NCBI GenBank assembly: GCA_036250225.1 | Contig: JAPZLL010000045.1 | Span: forward strand, 124,001-188,000 | Source: Cercophora sp. LCS_1 | Taxonomy: Eukaryota > Ascomycota > Sordariomycetes > Sordariales > Lasiosphaeriaceae | Length of the DNA stretch: 64,000 bases | Direction: 5' to 3' | Shown here: piece after piece, positions 11,455-21,490 of the stretch | How positions within the stretch are numbered: position 1 is the stretch's first letter | How the letters are laid out: each line of letters opens with the position of its first letter | Made by a program: the position numbers and the translations under genes | Notes under the pieces: model-generated | What the model saw: the letters and a program-made list of their open reading frames with translations, nothing else | Told to the model about the DNA's origin: nothing | The model's database searches: none

Positions 11455-14400
11455 TCATTCTTCAGCCTCAAAACCCTCGGCCCTTGGACCCTCCCCTTCT
11501 TCGTCATCCTCGTCCTCGTCATCGTCGACATCTTCGACCTCGGCCTGTTCATCAATCTTCTCCAACTCCTTCACAATTGGTACTTCCCCACTCAATCCTC
11601 TCTCTTCCCGCAACTGCTTAATCCGGGTATTTGTCATCTCAAAGACATACTGTCCAATGTGCTCCACACTCTCCATGACTGCTTCCCCAGGCATCTCCTT
11701 ATCCGCTTCCTCGGCAAGGATTCTTTCGGATGGCCACAGCTCACCCGTGACCAGGGCGAGCTTATCGGGCCGCTTGAGAAGCAGCTCAAACGCCTGACGG
11801 AGCTCAAAGCATGATTCAAAAACTTCCCGACGGCCGAGGATGTAAAGACCTAACCGTGCACGGGAGAGCGCAACGGTAAGACGGCGGATATCACGGAGAT
11901 AGCCAACGCGAGATGTGCGCGTCAGAGAGAGAACGATGTCTACAAGGTCTATCAGCCAGTCTACCTCAAAGGGGTGAAGATAAAGTACACTTACAGTCGT
12001 TTTGCTCGCCCTGGTACTTGTCAACGGTTGTGACGATCCGGGGCAGCCCAAACACGGGGTTCTTAGCACATCGGTGGGCAAGGACATCCTTGATGAGGGC
12101 CCGCTGTCCAGCGTAGGTAGCAAGGATGCTGATCTTGGCCGCCGGGTAGCCGAGAAGTCGCATGTACTGATATATCGCCACAGCGTACTCGGCTTCGCCC
12201 AGGTTCTGGATGAAGTGTGGTGTCGGCTCCGTCTCACCCCTACTCTTGTAGTCTGGAACATTGATGAATTGGTAGTCGTATTTGAAGCCGGCGTTTGCAG
12301 TCAAGAACTCTTTGTTGGTCTGGGTATGTGGCAGATCGCCGAGCTGCTGATACCGCCACCTGTAAAGATCTGCTATTGATGGACGGGCGCGTCCTTGCTG
12401 GTCGAGGTTAATGGCCGGGACACCAAGACGAACCAATCGAGAGAAAAGCGACTGCTCCAGATTTGCGTAGTGGCGGAAGGCCATACTCTGGATAACGGGG
12501 GAATTTTGATAATGGTCACCGCAGAGAACGACTCGCTGAAGGGGCATCTGCCCGTCCTTGGGTTTTTGCATCGCGAGGGGGATAAAGTTCTCAATCTCGG
12601 TGATTTGCGCCGCTTCCTCCATGACGACATTGTCATATTGAAAACCGAGGGACGCGATTTCTCGTCTCCTCATCGCGGCGTGTGTCGAGGTCATCGCAAT
12701 GATACGTGCCTCGTTTGTCAACAAGTAATTGGCCTTGTCTCGGTCGCGGCGTAGGATTTCGAACGGTAATACGTCCGCAAGCTCAGAGAAGATCTTTGAG
12801 ATATGACGATAACAGCCATTCGCAATCTCTATCACGGCCTCGCGGCTTGCCTCGGGCGGGAAGAGAGGCTGAGGGGCATCGGAGAAGAAATAGTGGAAAG
12901 GAAACGCCTTCACAATGTCCTCGGGGGCTGCGTCTTCGGATTTTGCGACTTCCATGAACTTGGCCCACGCCGGCACAACGTAAACAGAGTTGAAATAGCC
13001 GGCGGTCTCCGCGGAGTTCCCATGCGCTCCTGGAGCGCCGATGCTTGCTGCCAGACGATTTACTTCCTGAAGGTAGCGATCTCTGTTCTCCAGGAATGAC
13101 TCGACTCTGCCAAGCTTGGAGAAACTCCCTTCCGTTTCCAGCTCCTCTTCTCCGTGGCCAAGACGCAGGAGATGGCGTTCGTCAACGTCAAGGGCCACAA
13201 TCTTTGCAAATAACTGGTTGAGCGCCTGGTTGCTGTGTGCAATCAGGAGGGTCCTCTGCTCGGGAAAGTTGTGGTAGATGTCATTGATGATTTGGGTCGC
13301 GACATCTGTCTTACCCGTCCCAGGAGGGCCAACGATGACTGTCAGCCCTGGCTGCGTCCCTGAGATGATGGCCTCCACTTGTGCTGGGGTGAAGCGAACG
13401 GTATTGAGTTTCGGCGCATCAACAGGATAAGGACCATTGTTTGGCGGCTTGTACGTCGAGACCTTCAGCGTCTCAATTTCAGCAATGAGAGCTGGCTCGG
13501 CATCGCGTCTCCTCTTCTTTGAAGCTTTGCCATTATCGACCTCGGCGGGCTTATCAGCGGTCTCGAGCACATATGGGGGACCAAAGCTTCCCGACGCATC
13601 GTCTCCGGGTTCTATGATCTTCCCTGGAAGACTTTCCACGAGGTGCTGCCAGTCCAAAAATGTATCGCGATAGTCGATCGTCTTGATCCGATTGGGTAGC
13701 TGCTTATACGTAGCTCCAGCCGGGTCACCGTACCCCAAGAAAACTTCGTGGAGCCAGGAGGCAAGTGGGACCTCAGAGAGAGTAAGATCTTTGATCGACT
13801 CCAAGACCGGCTTGAAGTTGTTTTCGCGGCCGCTTCGACGAACAACGAGGTTGATACCGTCGTAGACATTCCGTCTTCCTTCGGTATCCTCCTTGTATGT
13901 CCTAGCATCTAACCGCAACTGGATTTTCCGGCTGCTCCCTCTTGTGTGGCCATCGAAGTACGCCTGGGCGTCCCGAATAACGCGACCCTTGTCATCGAAA
14001 ATCTGCGAGACTTCAGCCGCCCGGACGGAAACCAGTCCAAGCTTCTCGGCCTCGCTCAATGGCCCCCCACCGTTTGCCACCTTCTTAGCTTTCGAGGCAT
14101 CGACCTCGAGGAGGAAGAGGACATCATCGGGGCGCAGAGACTCCCACTCCCGACGAACATGGTCTGATAGTCTTCGGAGGTCGATTGTCACCTCAGCCCG
14201 CACCGTTGAAGGGACGTCACTCCCAACCAGAGCCGGCACAACCTCAAGGATGGATGGCTTTGCAATCTGGAGAGCCATCTTCGAAGTTCCTTGGAAGCCC
14301 GTCTCTCCTGTTCGCCTCACCTCGGGCTTCAACCTAGTCAACACATCCTCAATATCCTGACGAATGGCGTAAAAAGCCTCGTAGCGGTAGAGCACCAGCG

Positions 14401-15973
14401 ACCTCCATAGAAAATCACCAACAGACAAATACTGCAGGTTCAGCTTTGGAAGTGCTAAAGGACGGGATCCATCGTAATGGTCCGTTCTTTTGAGGCCGAG
14501 CTCAAATAGCGCTCGCTCATCCGGGAGGACGCTTAGATCGTGGGCCATCTCCTGGAAGGTACTCCTCCGCTCGAACGTTGATAGCAGGACTTCGATGAGA
14601 AAGCGTCGGTCTACCGATAGTTTCGTAGCCTCCGGGTAGGTCGTGCGAAGGTCCAGTAACCCGCACAATTGCTCCAGCTCCTCGTCAGTTAGAGGCTCCA
14701 GGAGCCCTTCAAGCTCCGATCGCTTGTCAATTGCACCGTAGTTCGACAGTGCTAGTACTGTCAATTTTTCCTTGAAGTGTTTGAGCGCTGTGCGCTGTAA
14801 CTTTGCTAGACCTGTGCAATGCAGGTCGTATGCATCCTCGCGAGTATGTTGCGTGCCAGTCTGATCATCCACAGTAAAATATGTGTAGTGGGCAAGGAGG
14901 GAACACAGATCCCGCAGAAGATCGTTACCCTCATCATTATACACGGGAGATAGATGCAGAGCTGGCAAAACATGGAGGTCTTTCAGGAGAGTGTTGACAT
15001 ATCGCCTCGTAGGGAGCTGACTCTGGAGATCCGTCAAGAATTCGACAAACCGTTCGCAATAGAGAACGTGTTCTGTGAAAATGTTAGCAAGGTCAAAACG
15101 ACTCAAAGAATTAGACTCACCCTTCTTGCCCCCCTCAGCCCAGAGCAAGCGCAAAAACTCAATAATTGAGCTGAAGAGCCAGGATCGCTCAAACCGCAAC
15201 CTTGCCTTCATAGCATCGTCTCCAGAATCGTATCGCTTCGCAGCCGCCCTCCAAGCTTTCCGGAGGTGGGTGTGGGAGTCTAGCAGAGAATCGCGCTTCT
15301 GCTCGGTCGACAGGTTGTGCCATATGGAGATGGAAACAAGGGGGGCGCATTCTTTCCTCACAATGCCGCAGTCGAGACTTTGGAAGGCAAATATGATGAA
15401 TTGAAGCACGTTTGTCCGAACTATCCAACCCAGAGAGTCGTCAAGTGTCATAGACAGCGCTCGGCGGAAGAGGTCGGAGAATTCAGCTGGTCGATCACTG
15501 AAGATTTCTATGTGATGTCAGTATCCAACTCCATGACGGCCAATGCTCGAGCCACGCACCCCAAGTCTCTAGTCGTTCTCGTCTCTTGGCATTGACAATT
15601 AAAACGATCAAAAGGACATGATAATTCGACGAATCTTCGCTGTAGCCCGGCCATAGATAGCTGCATCAACAGTTAGCATCACGACATGTCCGACAAGATT
15701 GATCCCAGCGCACCTCTCCAATGTCTGCAGACTTTCAAGAGCAAGCAGTGACTTCAAGGGAAAGTCCTCCTTCTCAAGCGTGTCCCATATCTCGCGCTTG
15801 AGAACGTCGTTCTTGACCTTGATTTTCGCGGGGCGCTTTGTCGTCTTCAGCCAGTGTTGTCGCGCGAGAGTCGCGAACTCGCTTTCCCCTTCGCCGTCGT
15901 CATTCCCCGTTCGACCCCCGCTGGCAGCCTGGCGCTGAGCAGCGCTGCTTTTGACCCTCTTCGCCGGCGGCAT
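11455..15973 (-). CDS. AQR: Aquarius/Cwf11 intron-binding spliceosomal helicase
   Basis: Superfamily 1 RNA helicase of the intron-binding complex; it contacts the intron upstream of the branch point in the spliceosome. Exons (minus) are 15973-15714, 15660-15560, 15507-15121, 15072-11995 and 11939-11455, giving 1436 residues. The 53-, 52- and 48-nt introns cluster at the 5' end; the last is 55 nt. The N terminus (MPPAKRVKSS, then a basic LARQHWLKTTKR segment) starts the helical ARM-like half. The helicase half has Walker A GPPGTGKT near residue 831, a degenerate Walker B MEEAAQ, the motif DKYQGEQND completed across the last intron as YIVLSLTRT, and VALSRARLGLY. The acidic C-terminal tail (DDDEDEDDEEG) is typical. 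The last acceptor was chosen at 11940 because it restores the conserved NDYIVLSL sequence. Divergent from the THO gene. Confidence 0.97.
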
Positions 15974-16321
15974 CGTAACGTGTTTTGTTGTCGCGTATGA
16001 GAGGCGACAGTTGATGCACGCCTGCATGAATTTTGCCAGTCAAAGCAGCTCTTGGACCGCTTAGAGGTCTGCAGCCTTGCAGCGACGCGCCCCACTGAAA
16101 CCGGGCGTTTCACCCCACTTTGACAGGGGGGGGGGGGGGGGTCGGCAGGCCAAGCACAGAGCCAACGGTACCTTTCGTCAGCCTTGCCGATTTTGTGATG
16201 TTTCCTGCAAACACGGCGACAATATTGCGAAAACCAGTCGGCGAAGGCAACCATCTCGTCCTTAGCGCATTCAATGGTGAACAACGCTACGATACTACTT
16301 CTCCTTCGATAACCGACAAAG
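15974..16321. promoter_or_regulatory. Bidirectional promoter, Aquarius/THO subunit 1
   Basis: Only 348 bp separate the two divergent start codons, so both promoters and 5' UTRs must share this segment. It contains a run of 16 G at 16126-16141. Both products act on nascent mRNA (splicing; transcription-export), so co-regulation is plausible but inferred. No clear TATA box is apparent. Confidence 0.6.
16126..16141 (+). repeat. G16 homopolymer
   Basis: Sixteen consecutive G on the plus strand inside the short divergent promoter. It is the longest G run I noticed in the window and a likely hypervariable, quadruplex-prone and error-prone site. Confidence 0.9.
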
Positions 16322-18866
16322 ATGCCTTCGGCTACGATTGACAGCCATGGCGTCGAGGCCGTCGCGTCGGTTCGCGACTTCCTCGACCAGGTTCTCTCGC
16401 GAGCCGACTCCGTGAAGCAGACCGCATCAGTAGAGCCGCCGCTCCTAGAATCCGACCTTGGTGACTTCCGAAGCCAATTGGCGTCCATTCTTGGCCCTCC
16501 GTCCGGTCCGAACGAAGCCGGTGTTGACCCCAAGAAAGTTCAGCGGTTTGCCATCATCGAAACAGCCGCCCGCGATACCTTCAGCTACCTCATCGTAAGA
16601 TCCTCGACCCGCGTAAACCCCGCATAGAACCATGGCTTACATACCCAGGGAGCGATACCAATTGAAGATCCGGAGTTCGCCAAAGTATGGAACCTCTTCG
16701 ACATCCTCTCTATCCTTTCGGACAGCGAGCTGTGCGATCCCGCCCTCTTGTTCTGGCTGGTGGAGGAACTCCTGGACAGCCAGACAATTGCCGGGTGTCG
16801 TAAAGTCTTCGACTTTCTCGAATCGCGCCGCGAGCGCATCACAGCAAAGCACTTCAAGTCGAAACAACTTGTCATTCTCCGGACTTGCAACGAGCTCCTT
16901 AGACGGTTATCTCGGGCCCTCGACCCAGCGTTCTGCGGCAGGGTCTTCATCTTCATGTTCCAGAGCTTTCCGCTCGGAGACAAGAGCTCGGTCAACCTTA
17001 GGGGAGAATACCATGTCGAGAACGCCACGATTTTCGATCGGGAACCCCCGGGAGATGGCGCGGATAAGATGGATGTGGATACAGAGGACAAATCGTCCAA
17101 ATCAAACGACGGCAGGAAGCAGCCCGACAAGTCGATAGATCCGGACTCGCTCTACCCGATTTTCTGGTCGCTACAAGAAAGCTTCAGTCAGCCCAAGAAG
17201 TTGTTCGATTCCGCTCATTTTTCTTCGTTCAAGACCGGGTTGGAGGCTACAATGGCTGCATTCCGGAGTATCAAACCGGAACAGGCATCACGCTCCAAGG
17301 AAAAGCTCGACAAGCAGGTTGAAGAAAACAGTGAAAGCCTGAAGCGAAAGCGCAGCGATGATGAGGACGAGGACGAGCTGGCCGGTTCTTTCAACCCCAA
17401 ATATCTCACCAGTAGAGATTTGTTCAAGCTTGAGGTATGTTCGCTGCAGAACATTCCGACCTAAGTCTAACCCTTTCTAGGTCAGCGATCTTGCATTCCG
17501 CAGGAATATCTTGGTTCAGGCTCTCATCATCATGGATTTTCTCATCTCGTTGTCTCCAAAGGCAAAAGAGAAGCTGAGTACCGTGAAAGTGCAGAACAAG
17601 TCTGTCTCCTACTCGGACATTGTGTTGAGTGAAGAGGACACCAAGTGGGCGACAGACATGAAGGCGTCGATCTCTGATTACCTGAAGCAAGGGTTTGAGG
17701 GGCCGTACTTCTTCCGGATGGTCGATACGGTCCTCTCGAGGGACAAGAACTGGGTGCGATGGAAGATAGAGAATTGCCCACCAATCGAACTTCCTCCCGT
17801 TTCAGCAGAGACCTTCAGAGACGCCAAACGCGTGGCCGGCAAGTTAGCCGCCTCCAAAAGACTACGATCAACACCTTTGGGTGCTCTTTCTCTCGACTTT
17901 CTTGATGACGGGGACGAGGCCAGCTCGATGGAGCGGTTCAAAGTTTCGGAAAGATACAGCCTTCCGGAACTGGAAAGCTTCAAGAGAGGGATCGCTGACG
18001 ACGATTTTGAGATCGAGATGCCCACCAACAACCAAACAAAGGCCGAGGCAATTGAGGCTAAATCCAGCAAAACCTGGAGGGCACTCAGGATTGCGAGCAA
18101 GTTCAAACTCTCGGTATTCGACAACATTGATAGCGACGACAAGATCGATGCCATCTTTGAGGAGAACATTGACCCCGACCTTGAGGAAACCCAGGATACT
18201 GGCGTTGAGGACGCGGTTTTCCCAGATGATCGAAGGCCCATCGTCATCGTGGATGCAGTTGACCGCAAATCCAAGCTACTAGCAGAGTTGCTTAGGCAAC
18301 ATCCCGGCACGTTCACCAAAGTGCCGGCACACGTCGTCCGAAAACCGGAGGAAGGCGAGGCGAGCGGGAAGGACTACCATTTGGTTGACCTCCAGAAATT
18401 CAACATGATGCGCGATGGCGATCAATTCATTGCGTTCACTGAAGACGGAGACAACAGCCGGGGTACCACTCGGAGGTCCGTTGACGCGATCAGCGAGGTT
18501 GGCAAGGTCCCGGTACTGGAGATGGACCGTGATGTAAGCAACTCCACACTTGTTCAATCACTACAGGCATGACTAACGTCAAAGCAGAGCGCGCAACAAG
18601 TCAAGGACAATGGCTTCGACGCCAGGTTCATTTTCATCTCGCCCCCGGAAGGAGAAGCACTAGACGCACAGCTGAAGGAGACAGGTCTTGCGGATGAAAA
18701 GCTCCAGGAAGCACTCAAGACCGCAGCCGAACTAGCCGAGCACGCCACCGGCTCTGGCTTTTACGATTCTATCGTGGTCTCAGAAGCCAAGTTGCTCGAA
18801 GCCACGATATTCGGAGCAACAACTAACGGGACGGAGGATGTCGCAATGGAAGACGCAGCCAAATAA
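16322..18866 (+). CDS. THOC1: THO complex subunit 1 with C-terminal guanylate-kinase-like domain
   Basis: Subunit of nuclear THO/TREX, which couples transcription elongation to mRNP packaging and export and limits R-loops. Exons are 16322-16594, 16649-17434, 17481-18533 and 18588-18866, giving 796 residues; introns are 54, 46 and 54 nt. The THOC1 core includes WNLFDILSILSD, the ILRTCNELLRRLSR helix, FCGRVFIFMFQSFPLGDKS, an acidic/basic linker with KRKRSDDEDEDE, and a second helical block from VSDLAFRRNILVQ. From about residue 604 the sequence switches to a guanylate-kinase fold: RPIVIVDAVDRKSKLL (P-loop glycines lost), VVRKPEEGEASGKDYHLV (GMP-lobe signature), GKVPVLEMDRDSAQQVK, then FDARFIFISPPEGEAL and a helix before GFYDSIVV. 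The last intron falls inside this domain and splicing restores its order. Catalysis is unlikely. I do not know whether this fusion is general in fungal THO proteins. Confidence 0.9.
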
Positions 18867-18999
18867 ATACTGGAAACGAAAACCAACTTGGAACAGTACC
18901 ACGATTAGATGGAAAGACACACAAAGACAATGATACCCTGCTGCGCTTGGTTGAGCAGCATTTTTTAGCAAATTCATCGTTCCCCGTGTTTTGTTTTTG

Positions 19000-19576
19000 T
19001 TATTCCCCAAACTCGACGTTCTCAAACTCATCCATCAGCCCTTTGAGGGCTCGCTTGAGCGGGTTCCCAAATGCAACCCGCTGCATGCCCATCGAAGGCA
19101 AGACCTGCGATGGCTTCTTGACCATCATGTCGAGCGTAAGTGAGCGCGTGTAGACATCCATCATGTGTTCCTTTGCCTTTTCGGGGTCGGGCCCTGCTTC
19201 CAGGTTAGCCATAATCCAATAAACACTATAGTATGCATGTGTGCCTGCTTACTGCTCTCGTTGTTGCGATAGTCCGGGATTTGCGCCGCCATGGCTACCG
19301 GCCGGCCTGCTTCGATGTTGTCTAGTTCGGAGAGAATGTACTGGGTGCGTTTGGCAAAGTCCCTTGTTTTTTGCAAAGTTTAGTTGTACCCTGAGCGCTT
19401 GGTTGATTGGAAGCGTACCACATCTGGTAGAGTGTTGGGTGGGGGAAGAGGCTGTGGCTTGTTATGGTTGTGATGACGGTTTCGTACTGGGCATGGATTC
19501 TGTTGCGGACTTCGGAGGGAGGGAGGACGCTGCTTTGCGCCAGCGCCAGCGCCGGAGCATCGGAGGCCTCAGGCAT
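19000..19576 (-). CDS. Small conserved-looking protein of unknown function
   Basis: Not recognised. Exons (minus) are 19576-19419, 19362-19253 and 19196-19000, with two 56-nt introns (branch points CTAAA and CTAAC), giving 154 residues. The frame is kept through both junctions, giving QMWDFAKRTQYILSELD and later NNESTGPDPEKAKEHMM. The protein is mostly helical, with no signal peptide, membrane segment or cysteine motif. The N-terminal block is short and Ala/Leu-rich, and the C terminus has SMGMQRVAFGNPLKRAL followed by an acidic end. The balanced composition and consistent splicing argue for a real gene. It converges on the THO gene with 133 bp between stop codons. A small mitochondrial assembly factor is one guess, but no motif supports it. 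Confidence 0.72.
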
Positions 19577-21490
19577 TTTGGAGAATCTTGGGATGGGTGC
19601 TTGGGACGGGTGTAATGTTTTAGCTTGGGTGATGAGGTTTTTCTGCTAGGTAATGATTATATGGATGGGAGATAATCAGTTGGGTTGGGTTGGGCACACA
19701 GGGAGAGGTGGTGGTGGTGGTGTTCTATTGAGCTGCGACCTGAGGCGGAATGGGATGGTGCAGGGAGTATTTACTTTTGACCGATATTTCCGTTTTGGGG
19801 TCTGAGGGGGTGATGGGCTTGATCTAGAACCGCCTCTTGTGTTTCCGATGACTGCCCGCCAGAACTATTGGGGGCATGATCTTCGAAGGGTCAAGTAAGG
19901 GAGGGAGGGGCACATCAGAAGTTTGAGGGTGTGAGAACAGATGTGTTTCCAAGTCTTGAAGACTACCCTCAGCGGTGTTGGAGATTTCCTACACGGGCTA
20001 CACAGGTGATGTTGGACAACGATATGACGATAGCTAATATTTGGTGCAGTATCGAGGAGACTCGGGAAAATATTTTTTTGTCCCCAATTCGATAATGAAG
20101 ACTTGGTTTACGAATACTAGTCACAGCTCGCGGACGGGACAGGCAACGGAATGAAGCGGGAGTGTCTTGCCTCAGTGGGCACTTATGCTGTTAGAAGCCG
20201 AACCCTTTGGGGTTGTAAAGTCAGGAGCAACGGTTGCTTACGACAGGTCATATCCTGACTGAACAGAAGGCATCATGCCACTGCTCTTTGAGACTATCAG
20301 CTGTTTCCTTTCCCAATTGCTTTTTTGCGACATGGCAAAATGTTCAACCAATGACTCGGGGAAGCGCTTTGCTGGGACATGCGTTGCATGATGCGGTTGC
20401 AGCTTGGTGCTTTCGATGACACCCACAATCAGCGATCGTGTGCCTAAGGTGCGCTAAGAGGCCCCAGGTTCTGGATCGAGAACGTGGCCATTTCTCCAAT
20501 TTTTCGGCCGAGAGCTGGTTCGTCTATTGCGCAAGGTTGCGCCCGTTTAGTAGGTGAATTGCCTTCTCAAAGGCGAGGGACAAAGCTCAGAAAATGGATG
20601 ATGACATCGGGAGACGCATCGCAGTTGATCAGTTCGCGTTTATGTCATCGACTTACACCAGATGGATGCGAGGGCAAGTGACATCTCGGGCCCAAGCGCT
20701 GATGAACAGAATATTACCATCACCCATAATCTCAATGACCTGGATTCAGGACTTGACCCCCGACTAGAAGCAATTCCCCGTTCTTCGTTGAATGTACGAG
20801 TTTAGTATCAATATGCCCAAGATTTCTCGACACCAAACTCAACATTTTTGTACGTCAGTTGCTTTGCGACAAGTTCACGCTCAGCATTATTCTGTTCCGC
20901 TAGAGTTCCCCCAAAATCTTGACCCCACCATGTTCGTTGCCCCTTCCTTCGATGAGACATCCATCGTGCCAGACGGCTTGGGATTGCGTGTTGCAGCTAG
21001 TGTAAGCCGCTTCTTCTCAGCTCCGATGCCCGGGATTCAAGTTCCATCTCTTTCAACTCTTGCACCCTCATCCCTCTTCCTTCATCCCACAACGCAAACC
21101 CCGGTAGTGTCCACTTTACATCCATGTCTTGTCTCCAGAGCCCCTGTTGTCACCGACTTCGTCCCCTATCCTGTGAATATGGTCGGTCAAGATAGGTAAA
21201 CGTCACCACCACTGGCCTCAGCCGCCCTTGCCTCCTCCAAGCGGTATTTTCCGTGATTCTCAAATAAACGTTCAACCCCAACACCACGCTACCCTCACCC
21301 CCCAAATCCACCGGGTCCAGACAGCCAGGCCCTACGTTCCAACTTGCGTCAAATTCCACTGTTGGACCGCACAAAACGAGCCCCGGATGAGGACTCGCTA
21401 TCAACAGAGCACAACAATTCCACGCCATATACCCCTTCACCCTCTTGGCGTTACCGGCCTACAGCCAGTTATCACTCATCTCTTCGTTAA
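19577..21490. other. 1.9 kb intergenic region
   Basis: Upstream of both the small unknown gene (-) and the RING-LON gene (+), so it holds two divergent promoters. A GGT microsatellite lies at 19707-19721. One 135-codon frame at 20792-21199 has no recognisable feature and probably lies in the RING-LON 5' region. No RNA gene seen. Confidence 0.5.

Noticed and set aside
11940..11995. Alternative acceptor (GATAG, eight bases upstream of the chosen TTGTAG) for the last Aquarius intron
   Set aside because: It would add Leu-Val-Asp inside the conserved NDYIVLSL motif; the downstream TAG acceptor restores the family sequence.
20792..21199. 135-codon frame upstream of the RING-LON gene
   Set aside because: No domain, and Pro/Ser/Thr-rich from C/T-rich leader-like DNA; most likely 5' UTR.
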